DNA from: Pseudobacteroides sp035370245
GTDB lineage: Bacteria > Bacillota > Clostridia > Acetivibrionales > DSM-2933
Assembly: GCA_035370245.1 (NCBI GenBank)
Contig: DAOOVO010000002.1
Location: 1 to 64,000 of the forward strand
Reading direction: 5' to 3'
Length of the DNA stretch: 64,000 bases
Shown here in pieces: positions 17,112 through 25,850 of the stretch. The position numbers and the translations under genes were made by a program. Positions within the stretch are counted from its first letter, which is position 1. The number at the start of each line of letters is the position of its first letter. The notes beneath the pieces were generated by a model. The model saw only the letters and a program-made list of their open reading frames with translations, had not been told where the DNA came from and made no database searches.

Positions 17112-18938
17112 CTAAATTAACTTCTTCAAATATTCACCCGCTTCAATGAGCTTAAATGCACTATCATGATCGCATTTCTTTGCATATTCCAAAATAACAT
17201 CGGCATTTTCAGGGGGTAAAAGCTTTATCAATTCTGCAAGCTGATCAATGTAGTAACCAAGGTAGTACCTTTTGCTTTTTATATTAAAGTCCAACAATTC
17301 AATTACAACCTCTGCAGCTTTAGGATATCCCGCTTGTATAAGCCCCTTAACCTTAGGGATCGCTTTATATAAATCACGGCCGTTGTCCTTTTTAAGACAT
17401 TCGAGAAGATGATTTATCGTTACATCGTCTCCCCTGCTTGTTAGCAGAGCGGCAAGATCGCTTTCACCGACTTTAGACAATACAGGTGCCCACCTTGTAT
17501 CAACTGCTATACACCCCTTATCTATGCTGACCGGCTTAGTGTTGGTTGACGGATCAGCGGCCGATATAACCTTTACCGCATTTAAATTACAAAGTCTTCT
17601 TAAGCTACCGATAATGATTTTTGATTTGGCAGTATTTCCACCGGTCAAAAATCCTGAATATGTCTCAAACACCTGAGCCGGAGGCTTTATATATACGGCT
17701 GCTTCAAATGCATAATTTAAATAAAGGCCATTATGTTCATTTCCTGCCTCAGCAAGCAGTTCATAAGCATTCACAGTTCGCATTTTTAAAAGCAGTCCTG
17801 CAGCCATTTGGGCTAAAGTAGGATATTGTCCAAAATCTACATCCCGAAGCTTTATCCGGCTTAGCTCCCCGGTGTGCTCCATGCACTTTTTTAAGAACTG
17901 GAAAATACCCTCATCTTTTCTTCCTTCCATACATGAAAGCACATTATAAAAGTGCCCAACTTCCTGCTTATCAGCAGGTTCATCTTTTGGAGAGTCTCCC
18001 GATTTTAATACTGCAAGAATATTTTTTAAGCCAACTTCAGCTTCATTAAGAAGATAATTTACAATCTCCCTGGAAGGATTTACCTTCATAGTTTTCAGTA
18101 CTGCGGTCTTATCCTTTCCCTTGAATATTTCAATAAGCCTGTTTACAACTTTAGACGCATCTACAATCTCTGCCGCTTCTAAGGCAGCTTCTCTTATTTC
18201 CTTCTTCTTATCCTTTGTGAGTTCTATAAACATATCATCAAATTCGGGAAAATTCTTTAGTATTTTTATGGCACTGACTCTTACAGCGGTACTTCCCTTT
18301 TCGTTTGCCAGGAAAAACAGCTCTTTTTCTTCTTCTCCCGACAAATCCCAAATCAACTCAAGTATTCTGGCATCACCTTTTCCGCCTTCAAATGAAAAAT
18401 GTTTCCTTAATACCTTTGCAATACCCTTTCCATATCCTTTCAGTATTTCAAATGCCAGGTCGGCCACTTCATAATACTGCTCATTTAAAGCACTAATCAA
18501 AGGATATAAAAGCCTTAAATCACTAAATATCCCCTCTTTTTGAGCCTCACGAATTATTTCCAATCTTCCCTGTCCTTTATTAAGAAGGGCATTGGCCACA
18601 GGCTTGAGCCTTCTAAATGAAATATCGGTATTGACATCGAGGCATTCCGGTTCAATATCTTTGAAATCTCCTTTAATACCCGTTTCACCCTGAGTATACA
18701 GCACAGCATTTACAAGTCCTGCCAGCTCCAAAAGCTTGTCAGACGCTTTCCCATCCTGGGGCTCAATAAGGGCTTCAAGCATGCCGGAAATCCTAGCAAA
18801 AACAGGTGCAGTCTCACCGGCTTTCTTAAGCTGAGGTAAAAGCTTTTTAAGCCTAAAATCACCTATTGCAAGCTCCGAGCCTGCTATCATAAGTCTTCTG
18901 ACCTCACCTTGCAAATCATATAGTAACGAAATACTCAT
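17112..18938 (-). CDS. HEAT-repeat scaffold protein of the yeh-like operon
   Basis: About 608 residues, soluble, built largely of paired helices. Recognisable HEAT-like units include NEKGSTAVRVSAIKILKNF, KDKKKEIREAALEAAEIVDA and KDKTAVLKTMKVNPSREIVN (about 220-300). More degenerate helical repeats continue to the C-terminus. There is no catalytic motif. I chose the ATG of MSISLLYDLQ because GGAGTG lies 7 nt upstream; the open frame extends 19 codons further into the SWIM gene's end. HEAT proteins act as scaffolds. In E. coli the equivalent locus carries the large DUF4132/WGR protein YehI, and this gene might play its role, though similarity is not evident by eye. Confidence 0.75.
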   Translation of the reverse strand: MSISLLYDLQGEVRRLMIAGSELAIGDFRLKKLLPQLKKAGETAPVFARISGMLEALIEPQDGKASDKLLELAGLVNAVLYTQGETGIKGDFKDIEPECLDVNTDISFRRLKPVANALLNKGQGRLEIIREAQKEGIFSDLRLLYPLISALNEQYYEVADLAFEILKGYGKGIAKVLRKHFSFEGGKGDARILELIWDLSGEEEKELFFLANEKGSTAVRVSAIKILKNFPEFDDMFIELTKDKKKEIREAALEAAEIVDASKVVNRLIEIFKGKDKTAVLKTMKVNPSREIVNYLLNEAEVGLKNILAVLKSGDSPKDEPADKQEVGHFYNVLSCMEGRKDEGIFQFLKKCMEHTGELSRIKLRDVDFGQYPTLAQMAAGLLLKMRTVNAYELLAEAGNEHNGLYLNYAFEAAVYIKPPAQVFETYSGFLTGGNTAKSKIIIGSLRRLCNLNAVKVISAADPSTNTKPVSIDKGCIAVDTRWAPVLSKVGESDLAALLTSRGDDVTINHLLECLKKDNGRDLYKAIPKVKGLIQAGYPKAAEVVIELLDFNIKSKRYYLGYYIDQLAELIKLLPPENADVILEYAKKCDHDSAFKLIEAGEYLKKLI

Positions 18939-18984
18939 ATTCTCACTCCATTTATACATATTTCCGGAATTCAGCAAAATCACA

Positions 18985-20421
18985 TTAGAATCCAAGCCTT
19001 ATAATTCTGTTGTCCGTTATCAAACTGAGGGGAGCTGCAATCAATCTCCTCTTATCCATATCATGCCAAAACCTTAAAAGCATAACCTGATCCTTCAACA
19101 TTTGAGGTTTTAAAAGCTTTAATATGTTAATGCCTTCAGGCAAATACTCATTTTCCGGTTTTTCGAGAACCAGCCTTTGTCCTGCCTGATCTTCTATAAC
19201 AAACTCATCATCCACCATTCCAAACCTTGAGAATCTCAAAAGCATGACAGGTGATTTATCACTTAATGGATTTTTTATTTGATTTTTAATCAATTTGACA
19301 GCTTCAGAAAAGGATTCTTTTGCAAAGGATCTTATCTTTAGAAAATCTTCCAAGCATGCATCTCTCATATCGTTGTTTTCCCAACGCACCCTACAATTGA
19401 GATCTGTGGTAGGGTATGTGTAAAGTTCTTTTATCATCAGTACTTTTGAAACGGAATCATCTTCACGAATATATTTAACAGCTTTGAAGGGACGGAAATT
19501 GTATGTATTGTACACTTCACCGGAAATAAGGTTAAACCATATTCCGTTATCCACATATTCACCTCTAGGTATACTTGTGAATGACGTAAATGCAAGCTGT
19601 ATTAACTCAATATCGTTTTTGACAAGTCCCTGATTTTTAAGTTCATTAAGTTGCCACGTATAGCCAAGAGATTCCTCTATTGAGGAACTGGAATCAGGTG
19701 CTAAGTCACCCGATTCCAGCTTCTTTAAAAGATGCTCCTTCCCCTTTTTGCATAACGCATATAACCTGCTCAACAAATCCGAAGCATGGGTATAAACCTT
19801 CTCATGATTTTCATCTTCCGTAAAAAGGTATATAAACTCTCTCAAAGCTGCCTGAGAGCCCGAAAGATAATAATTTCCAAGCTGTTTTGCCTGATCTTCT
19901 AGAAGAGCAACAGTTTTCTTATTTATGGTTCCAAGGCCGTTTTGAACAATGCTGCAAATGAGCTTTTCTAAAATCTCAAGACCTTCAACCTGGGTTTTTA
20001 TTTTTTTCTTAAGTGCGGAAACGTTTACCTTCTTAGGCTCAGGCTGCTCCTGTTCTTTTTCCTTTTTCTTCTGTTCCTTTTTTTCAATCTTTTCACGCTT
20101 TTCCAAGATATCTTGAGGAACTTCCGCTTTTTCAAAGCTTTTGCCGCTTACATAGGCATACATAAGTCCTAATGCATGCTTGCACGGAAATTGCCTGCTA
20201 GGGCATGAACACCTGAAAACAGGACTTTCGGGCTTTATAAAGTCCGCAGATGTATTGTAATTGCTGCTTCCGCTTCCAGAACATTCACCGAAAATAATGG
20301 TCCCATCTTCCGATATGTTAAGCTTAACAAATTTGTTTTTCTTAACCAATCCCCACCCGTTCGTTACGGCACTCTGGTTAGGGGCTAACTGGTTTATATA
20401 TTCTTCGTTAATATTAATCAT
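18985..20421 (-). CDS. SWIM zinc-finger protein (YehQ-like)
   Basis: 478 residues. A SWIM zinc-binding motif is complete near the N-terminus: FRCSCPSRQFPCKHALGL with Cys71, Cys73, Cys80 and His82. A Lys/Glu-rich linker follows (about 102-135, EKKEQKKKEKEQEQPEPKK). The remaining 340 residues are a helical domain then a beta-rich domain that I do not recognise. SWIM fingers bind DNA or proteins. The gene sits between the ligase and the HEAT-repeat gene. In E. coli the SWIM protein YehQ belongs to the same neighbourhood as YehL, YehM and YehP. Confidence 0.85.
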   Translation of the reverse strand: MININEEYINQLAPNQSAVTNGWGLVKKNKFVKLNISEDGTIIFGECSGSGSSNYNTSADFIKPESPVFRCSCPSRQFPCKHALGLMYAYVSGKSFEKAEVPQDILEKREKIEKKEQKKKEKEQEQPEPKKVNVSALKKKIKTQVEGLEILEKLICSIVQNGLGTINKKTVALLEDQAKQLGNYYLSGSQAALREFIYLFTEDENHEKVYTHASDLLSRLYALCKKGKEHLLKKLESGDLAPDSSSSIEESLGYTWQLNELKNQGLVKNDIELIQLAFTSFTSIPRGEYVDNGIWFNLISGEVYNTYNFRPFKAVKYIREDDSVSKVLMIKELYTYPTTDLNCRVRWENNDMRDACLEDFLKIRSFAKESFSEAVKLIKNQIKNPLSDKSPVMLLRFSRFGMVDDEFVIEDQAGQRLVLEKPENEYLPEGINILKLLKPQMLKDQVMLLRFWHDMDKRRLIAAPLSLITDNRIIRLGF

Positions 20422-20440
20422 AACAACCCTGCCTTTAATT

Positions 20441-21880
20441 TTATTCTACCTTAACCCAACCTTTTTTTATATTTTCCGTCATAAACTTATTGAGCAGCTC
20501 AAATATCTGCTCCCTGTTGTTTGATACCCTCATATCACGTTGAAGAGGTTCCTTCCTGTCTGAGCTGAAATTGGTATAATGCAGTACATATGCCGGGTAT
20601 CTGTCGTCAATCTCTTCCTTGTTTGTTTTCCAAACAACAAACTTCTGTACCATGAGCTTGCCCTTGCTCTCTTTTTTATAGACTTCCCTGAACTGAAGCT
20701 CGCTTTTAGGCAGCTCCGCTCCACTGTCTTCCTTCCCCAATTCAGGCAAATAAGTGACATCCGATAATTGTGAGAGTCTTAAGTTTTGCGGGTCAGCGGT
20801 TTTATCATGTCTTAATCTTACAAAAATGGGATAAATAAAGCTAATGCCTTTATTAAATGACTTGAGCTTATATTTTCCATCACTGATTTCAAGCATTGGG
20901 TTTGTTATTAATGTATTTCCCGATTCAAACAAAACATCATTGTAGCTTATTTCAATTATCGTTTCAGGTTTAACCATCCTGAATGCCACATGATTGGAAT
21001 CCGTTTCAATATAGTCGGAATCAATCACCATGTCCGACAGCTTAGAGAGTAATTCTTTTTTAAGCTCTTCACTAAAGCCGTTTCCTGTCTTTCCTACAAT
21101 CTGATACTCGTTATCTCCCGTCATAAGTGCAAGAAGCAGTGTCCTTATCTGGCCTTTACTGTCACCTACACCTTCAGTGTAGCCCACTATTACAACATCA
21201 ATATTATGCTTTGGCTTAATCTTATATACAAGGGGAAGATCTGATCTTACAACAAGACCTTCGGAGCAATCCTCCTCCACCCACTTTTTATATACATCCT
21301 TCAGCTCAGCTTTGGAAGCTGCCTCTTTATATGCTACAGGCTTTACATTAGCACCATCCTTAAATATTTCAGAAAGCTTTTCATGTATTTCATTGTAGCC
21401 CTTAACCTTTGGGGAGGCACCATCTATCTCAATAATATCAAAAGGTGCCAGTTTAAGCTTTCCTATTTCCGCCTCCTTTGCAAGTGTGGACAGCACATCA
21501 AAGACCCTTGTTCTGCCTTCGTCCTCGCAAAGATAAAGCTCGGCAGGAATTATTGCAGATGATATGCCTGCACTTTTTAAAAGCTTTCCGGCTTCCTCGG
21601 TACATGGAAGACCATATCTTAGAGTCCCGCCTGTATTAACAATAAAAGTGTCTTCGCCGTTGTAAAATATAACACTCATTTCACCGTCATATTTTCTTGT
21701 GATATAAAATTTCTCTCCTGCAACCCTGAAATCTATTTGCTCAGGGTTTATCGCTATAAAGTTTTTACATACATTTTTCTTGTAATCGGAAGCAACCTTT
21801 GCAGTTGCCTCATCAACTGCATTTACTGAACCCTCTAAATAGCCGTAGCTTTTATTGAGCTTGGATTTATCCAGTATCAT
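20441..21880 (-). CDS. ATP-dependent polynucleotide (DNA or RNA) ligase
   Basis: 479 residues with nucleotidyltransferase ligase motifs in order. Motif I is TRKYDGEMSV, with Lys63 as the expected adenylation site. A motif III-like segment is IPAELYL (Glu114) with RVFDVL. Motif IV is EGLVVRSD (Glu208). Motif V is YKIKPKHNIDVVIVGY (Lys220, Lys222). An OB-fold-like segment follows (RTLLLALMTGDNEYQIVGK), then about 190 extra C-terminal residues of unknown fold. It should seal nicks by AMP transfer. Whether the substrate is DNA or RNA cannot be told from motifs. It starts 2 nt after the upstream orphan gene, so it belongs to the operon. A ligase is not part of the E. coli yeh set. Confidence 0.8.
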   Translation of the reverse strand: MILDKSKLNKSYGYLEGSVNAVDEATAKVASDYKKNVCKNFIAINPEQIDFRVAGEKFYITRKYDGEMSVIFYNGEDTFIVNTGGTLRYGLPCTEEAGKLLKSAGISSAIIPAELYLCEDEGRTRVFDVLSTLAKEAEIGKLKLAPFDIIEIDGASPKVKGYNEIHEKLSEIFKDGANVKPVAYKEAASKAELKDVYKKWVEEDCSEGLVVRSDLPLVYKIKPKHNIDVVIVGYTEGVGDSKGQIRTLLLALMTGDNEYQIVGKTGNGFSEELKKELLSKLSDMVIDSDYIETDSNHVAFRMVKPETIIEISYNDVLFESGNTLITNPMLEISDGKYKLKSFNKGISFIYPIFVRLRHDKTADPQNLRLSQLSDVTYLPELGKEDSGAELPKSELQFREVYKKESKGKLMVQKFVVWKTNKEEIDDRYPAYVLHYTNFSSDRKEPLQRDMRVSNNREQIFELLNKFMTENIKKGWVKVE

Positions 21881-21882
21881 AC

Positions 21883-22578
21883 CTATACCCCCTTAAGTTC
21901 CATGTTTGTGAGATGGAGTATGAGGCAATACTTATCTCCATCAATCCGACCTTCTAAAAATCCCCTGTAAGGCACTCCTCCAGTTGTAAGAACAACAGGA
22001 TCGATACCCTTCTTTCCTCCTCCAACAAACATGAGGGAGTTGGACTCATGAAGGCTCTTTGCCATATCATACAGATAATCATATGTAAGACCGTTAACAT
22101 GCTTTATCTGATATTTTCTTGTAAAAACGAATTTTCTTATTGCCTGTTCCTTTGGAAACTTTTTACCCGTCCATTGAAGGGGAATTTCTCCCAATATATT
22201 GGCTTCCGTCTTTGAAAGATCCCTTCTCAATTTCTCGGTACCGTCAGGGTTCTTTACAACTTCAACAAGATTAACCCTGTATACTATTTTATTGTCCTTG
22301 CCTATGTATAATTTCTTTGTCCCGCTTACAAATCTGCCTGTCCTTTCCATATCTATTTCGGGATCGCCTTTAATAATCTCTTCCCCAAGTTTCACAAGGT
22401 CTCCGTATTTTTCTACAAGATACTCCTCACTTATTTCCAAAAGACCTTTTAATATCTTCACAGTTTTCTTTGGAGACCCATCCTTCAGCACATAATTTAT
22501 TTTGCTTTTTCTAGGAGTATTGTCCATGCCGACTACAGCGTCTCTCTTTTTCTCGTTAGATATATTTAATGACCTCAT
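21883..22578 (-). CDS. uncharacterised protein of the ligase/MoxR operon
   Basis: 231 residues, basic, soluble, family not recognised. Visible features are a basic N-terminus (NEKKRDAVVGMDNTPRKSK), a charged helix (LVKLGEEIIKGDPEIDMERT) and an aromatic/basic segment (RKFVFTRKYQIKHVNGLTYD). The C-terminus is Gly-rich (MFVGGGKKGIDPVVLTTGG). The basic character would suit nucleic acid binding. AGGAGG precedes the ATG; the gene follows the first gene by 14 nt and precedes the ligase by 2 nt, so it is likely functionally tied to the ligase. Confidence 0.7.
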   Translation of the reverse strand: MRSLNISNEKKRDAVVGMDNTPRKSKINYVLKDGSPKKTVKILKGLLEISEEYLVEKYGDLVKLGEEIIKGDPEIDMERTGRFVSGTKKLYIGKDNKIVYRVNLVEVVKNPDGTEKLRRDLSKTEANILGEIPLQWTGKKFPKEQAIRKFVFTRKYQIKHVNGLTYDYLYDMAKSLHESNSLMFVGGGKKGIDPVVLTTGGVPYRGFLEGRIDGDKYCLILHLTNMELKGV

Positions 22579-22592
22579 ATATTAAGTCCTCC

Positions 22593-23204
22593 TCACATCA
22601 TACTAAAGTCGATATCCAGTTCTTCGGAGAATTCTTCGTCCTCTTCCACCGCATCCAAATAGCCGGCTTGTTCAAGGCCTATAAAGGCAAACTCGCAAGG
22701 CGACCCCACCAGAACAAATGCTTTTCCGTCATTTTGGAGTATGAATGCCTGACTGCTCTCATATCCGTCACGATAATTGAATGAAAATGTATATATTTTA
22801 TCTGATATTTCTTTAATAAAATCTGGATTTTCGTCTGCTCCACAAAGTTCATAAACTGTAGTTATCTGGTAGTCTAAAAACTCTTCTACTGTCACTGTTT
22901 CCGCCAACTCGATTACACCGGAAAAACTTGATGGAATAAGAGTTGCAGGATTGCCGTCACTATCTACTGCAACAAGTTCAGACCTTTCTACCCATTCATT
23001 TGACTGGTTTAAAATCCCTAGTCCTATGCAGCCTTTCGGAATTATGGCCGTACCTGATTCATCAACGCTAACCAGCTTGCATTCATTTCCGTCATCATCC
23101 AATGCAACAGTCTCCGTCCATCCATAAATCTTCTTTCTATCCACCTTATCTGGAGAGAATGAATATACACTGTCTCCCAGTTTAAACTGAAGTTCCCTTG
23201 CCAT
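22593..23204 (-). CDS. uncharacterised acidic protein, first gene of the operon
   Basis: 203 residues, strongly acidic (the C-terminus holds AVEEDEEFSEELDIDFSMM). The N-terminal half looks beta-rich, with Asp-Gly turns (ALDDDGNECKLVSVDESGTA), suggesting a small barrel or sandwich. No family is recognised. AAAGGGGGCC precedes the ATG. It is the promoter-proximal gene of the eight-gene minus-strand operon. Its acidity contrasts with the basic product of the next gene, so a paired adaptor or DNA-mimic role is imaginable but unproven. Confidence 0.7.
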   Translation of the reverse strand: MARELQFKLGDSVYSFSPDKVDRKKIYGWTETVALDDDGNECKLVSVDESGTAIIPKGCIGLGILNQSNEWVERSELVAVDSDGNPATLIPSSFSGVIELAETVTVEEFLDYQITTVYELCGADENPDFIKEISDKIYTFSFNYRDGYESSQAFILQNDGKAFVLVGSPCEFAFIGLEQAGYLDAVEEDEEFSEELDIDFSMM

Positions 23205-23239
23205 TACTTGGCCCCCTTTAATCTCGCATGATATATATT

Positions 23240-23269
23240 ATTTTAGCAGTATGAACTGCAGTCTGTAAA
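23240..23269 (-). promoter_or_regulatory. candidate promoter of the eight-gene operon
   Basis: On the minus strand TTTACA, an 18-nt spacer and TAAAAT lie about 40 nt upstream of the first gene. The spacer contains a small dyad (GCAGT-TCAT-ACTGC) that could be an operator. Confidence 0.45.
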
Positions 23270-23291
23270 TAAGAGGTAGAGGAATTTACCC

Positions 23292-23322
23292 TTGACAATA
23301 CCTTTTACAAGACTGGTATAAT
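23292..23322 (+). promoter_or_regulatory. candidate promoter of the ArsC-like gene
   Basis: TTGACA and TATAAT are both consensus but separated by 19 nt, which is long. The resulting leader of about 130 nt contains the palindromic repeat at 23351-23422. Confidence 0.45.
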
Positions 23323-23350
23323 TATATATAAATTTATTCATTATTCATGC

Positions 23351-23422
23351 ATATTAAATGCGATAAATCTTTTACAGTTATCTTCTGCTAATTGTATGAT
23401 TAAGAACGTATTTAATATACAT
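23351..23422. repeat. palindromic intergenic repeat, copy 1
   Basis: Outer arms ATATTAAATGCG and CGTATTTAATAT enclose a second stem around TTCTGC (ACAGTTATC and related). The core TTATCTTCTGCTAATTGTATGATTAA closely matches the copies near 30.0 and 52.7 kb. It lies in the leader of the ArsC-like gene. See the separate finding. Confidence 0.65.
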
Positions 23423-23459
23423 ATAAATCTATTAATTTTTCATACAGGAAAGGAAATTT

Positions 23460-23798
23460 ATGAACATACAGATATATGCCTTAAGAAAATGCTTCGATAC
23501 ACAAAAGGCGGAGCGGTATTTCAAGGAAAGGAAAATAAAATACCAGTTAATAGATCTTGCAAAATACGGTCTTAGTAAAGGTGAATTTGAGAGCGTAAAA
23601 AAAGCTGTAGGACTTGCAGAGCTTATTAATGACAAATGCAAGGAATATGAAACATTAAACATGCAGAGGCTTGGGACGGGCAAAGTAGCTGAAGAAGTAC
23701 TTTTTAAAAATCCCAAGCTCTATAGATCTCCAATAGTAAGAAACGGAAAACAAGCAACCGTTGGATACAAACCCGAAGTTTGGAAGGATTGGGAATAA
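23460..23798 (+). CDS. ArsC/Spx-family thioredoxin-fold protein
   Basis: 112 residues with the ArsC fold. The N-terminal strand and loop hold a single Cys (YALRKCFDTQKAERYFKERK, Cys11), the position of the catalytic cysteine in arsenate reductases of the glutaredoxin-linked type and in YffB/Spx relatives. The conserved RSPIVRNGKQATVGY segment near the C-terminus corresponds to the cis-Pro loop region. A true arsenate reductase is not supported by context, as there are no ars genes nearby. Start behind GGAAAGG. Monocistronic, divergent from the ligase/MoxR operon. Confidence 0.8.
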   Translation: MNIQIYALRKCFDTQKAERYFKERKIKYQLIDLAKYGLSKGEFESVKKAVGLAELINDKCKEYETLNMQRLGTGKVAEEVLFKNPKLYRSPIVRNGKQATVGYKPEVWKDWE

Positions 23799-23822
23799 GG
23801 CTATGGGCACCAGCGACTCCTC

Positions 23823-25079
23823 TCAATACCCTGCAAGCAAATCATCCAAAGTATCCCTTCTCCTAATAAGCCTGTCTGAACCATCTTGGCAAATAAGGAC
23901 TTCCGCTGGTCTAAGTCTTAAATTATAGTTGGAGCACATGGAATATCCGTAAGCTCCGGAATCTAGAACCGCCATAATATCCCCTTCAATAATGTCATCA
24001 GGGATTTCTCTGTCCTTTGCAAGTATATCCCCTGTCTCGCATATATTTCCAACAATTGTTGCAGTGCTATTTTTCCCTTTATCAAGCAATTTTCCGTTCC
24101 TTAAAAATTCAATTTCATGATATGAATCATACATTACCGGCCTCATGAGTACATTAAATCCTATATCCGTTCCTACGTACCTCTTACCGTAGTTTGTTTT
24201 AATGCTGTGGACCGTTCCCAATAAAACACCGCACTCGGCAGCAATATACCTTCCCGGCTCTATTTTTATTTGTACTTCTCTGCCATAATCCTTCATCCAT
24301 TCAATTAATATACTTTCCAGCTCATGTGATACCGAAGAAATGTCAAGTCTCTTTTCCTGACTTTGCTTTCTATAAGGTATTCCAAAGCCTCCACCCATAT
24401 CGACAAACTCAAGATCCGGAAACTTTTCGGCAATAGCCAGCAATGATTTAACCCCTTCTATATAAGGCTTCCCGTCTAAGAATAAGGATCCTATATGTTG
24501 GTTAACTCCTACAATCTTCAGTGAGTATTTTGCCGCTATTTGCTTTACTTCCTCTATATAAGAGCTGTCAATTCCAAACTTTGTTTTGTTTCCTGCCGTA
24601 ACTACTTTTTCATGATGGCCCGCACCTACTCCGGGATTGAACCTCAATGAAACCCTGCCTCCCTTATTTATTTTCCCGAATGTCTCAAGCTGGGATAATG
24701 AATCCACACTGACAAGTACGCCGTTATCTACGGCAAATTTCATTTCATCAGCAGATACATTGTTGCCCACATAAAAAATTTGAGAAGGCTTAAATCCTGC
24801 CTTTAGCAGTACATAGATTTCTCCCGGAGACATGGCATCCGCATTGAGGCCCTCATCCCTTACAATCTTCAAAAGTTCTAAATTGGAATTGGCCTTAATT
24901 GAATAGTTTGCAACAAACCAGGGATACTTCAAAAAGTTTTTCATTTCCCTGCATCTGTTTCTAAGAGTCCTTTCATCGTATATATAAAGAGGGCTCCCAT
25001 ATTTTTCGATGAGCTTTTGCACATCAACACTATTGTAAAAATCGTAATCAAACATTTCATTTGAATAATTATTGTTCAT
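23823..25079 (-). CDS. lysA: diaminopimelate decarboxylase
   Basis: 418 residues, a fold-type III PLP enzyme that converts meso-diaminopimelate to L-lysine. PLP lysine in YSIKANSN (Lys62). The glycine loop is VDMGGGFGIPY. The substrate- and cofactor-binding segments are IEPGRYIAAECG, ICETGDIL (active-site Cys from the partner subunit) and DSGAYGYSMCSNYN. Length is normal. The start, behind AAGGAG, overlaps the end of the TrmB-like regulator gene by 11 nt, so the regulator and enzyme form a two-gene operon. Confidence 0.92.
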   Translation of the reverse strand: MNNNYSNEMFDYDFYNSVDVQKLIEKYGSPLYIYDERTLRNRCREMKNFLKYPWFVANYSIKANSNLELLKIVRDEGLNADAMSPGEIYVLLKAGFKPSQIFYVGNNVSADEMKFAVDNGVLVSVDSLSQLETFGKINKGGRVSLRFNPGVGAGHHEKVVTAGNKTKFGIDSSYIEEVKQIAAKYSLKIVGVNQHIGSLFLDGKPYIEGVKSLLAIAEKFPDLEFVDMGGGFGIPYRKQSQEKRLDISSVSHELESILIEWMKDYGREVQIKIEPGRYIAAECGVLLGTVHSIKTNYGKRYVGTDIGFNVLMRPVMYDSYHEIEFLRNGKLLDKGKNSTATIVGNICETGDILAKDREIPDDIIEGDIMAVLDSGAYGYSMCSNYNLRLRPAEVLICQDGSDRLIRRRDTLDDLLAGY

Positions 25080-25806
25080 TTTCCTTATCTCCTTCCGCTC
25101 TCAATTCAACTCCTACTCCCAGCTGTGCAAGCTTAATTTCATTTTTCAAAGAATCCTTTATGAGCTCAACCAACGGCTTGTTTTTAGAATAAAGGCAGGT
25201 ATCATTCTCACTTTCGGTTATGCTTCCCGTTAAGACATTGGCAGAATCTGCAATAATCCTGATTTGGCCGGGAGCTTTGGCTTTATGATGAATTATAGTC
25301 CCATCAATATCAAGCTTTCCCGATGCTATAGCCACCACCTTGACTCCTCTTTTCACGGCATTTTGAATCTCATTTATAATGTAAGCAAACTCATTGTCGC
25401 TCATTGATATATATACTCTTTCCTTTGCTTCATCAATTATGTTTTTCATTTTGTCCAGTATATGCTTAAATCCTGTAATTGTTATATATGGTTCATAGGG
25501 CTCCGGACCTTTAGGGCATTCCCTTTTTATGATTTCTATAACCTCTTCCATATAACTTAAAACATTTTTACAATATTCATCTACCGGCATGGATATATAA
25601 TGGGGGACGCTTCTCTCCACCAGGTATGCAGCACCCTTTTCAACAAGAGCCGCCAATGCCTGGTACGCATTAGCCCTCGGTATCCCTGTTACCTTTGCCG
25701 CTTCATATCCTGTAAGCTCACCTTCCCTGCAAAGGGCTATGTAAAGCTCGGATTCATGCCTGGTTAATCCTGTTTTCATAAGGCATTCTATTAAATTCAA
25801 TTTCAT
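25069..25806 (-). CDS. TrmB-family transcriptional regulator
   Basis: About 245 residues. The N-terminal winged helix (LTRHESELYIALCREGELTG, then YEAAKVTGIPRANAYQALAAL) is typical of TrmB/Sugar_trans regulators. The C-terminal region (about 110-200, MKNIIDEAKERVYISMSDNE) resembles the PLD-like sensor domain of that family. I chose the ATG of MKLNLIEC, directly after AAGGGTG, over a TTG four codons upstream. A near-perfect 14-bp dyad lies just before the gene (25818-25850) and implies autoregulation. Linked to lysA, it may respond to lysine or diaminopimelate, although TrmB proteins usually sense sugars. Confidence 0.8.
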   Translation of the reverse strand: MKLNLIECLMKTGLTRHESELYIALCREGELTGYEAAKVTGIPRANAYQALAALVEKGAAYLVERSVPHYISMPVDEYCKNVLSYMEEVIEIIKRECPKGPEPYEPYITITGFKHILDKMKNIIDEAKERVYISMSDNEFAYIINEIQNAVKRGVKVVAIASGKLDIDGTIIHHKAKAPGQIRIIADSANVLTGSITESENDTCLYSKNKPLVELIKDSLKNEIKLAQLGVGVELRAEGDKENEQ

Positions 25807-25817
25807 CACCCTTGGCA

Positions 25818-25850
25818 AGATAATAGTAGTATTAATTACTACTACTATCT
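25818..25850. promoter_or_regulatory. 14-bp inverted repeat, probable operator of the TrmB-lysA operon
   Basis: AGATAATAGTAGTA and TACTACTACTATCT are complementary over 13 of 14 positions with a 5-nt TTAAT spacer. The dyad begins 12 nt upstream of the regulator ATG, overlapping where promoter or leader must lie. This is the geometry of a dimeric winged-helix operator. Confidence 0.7.
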
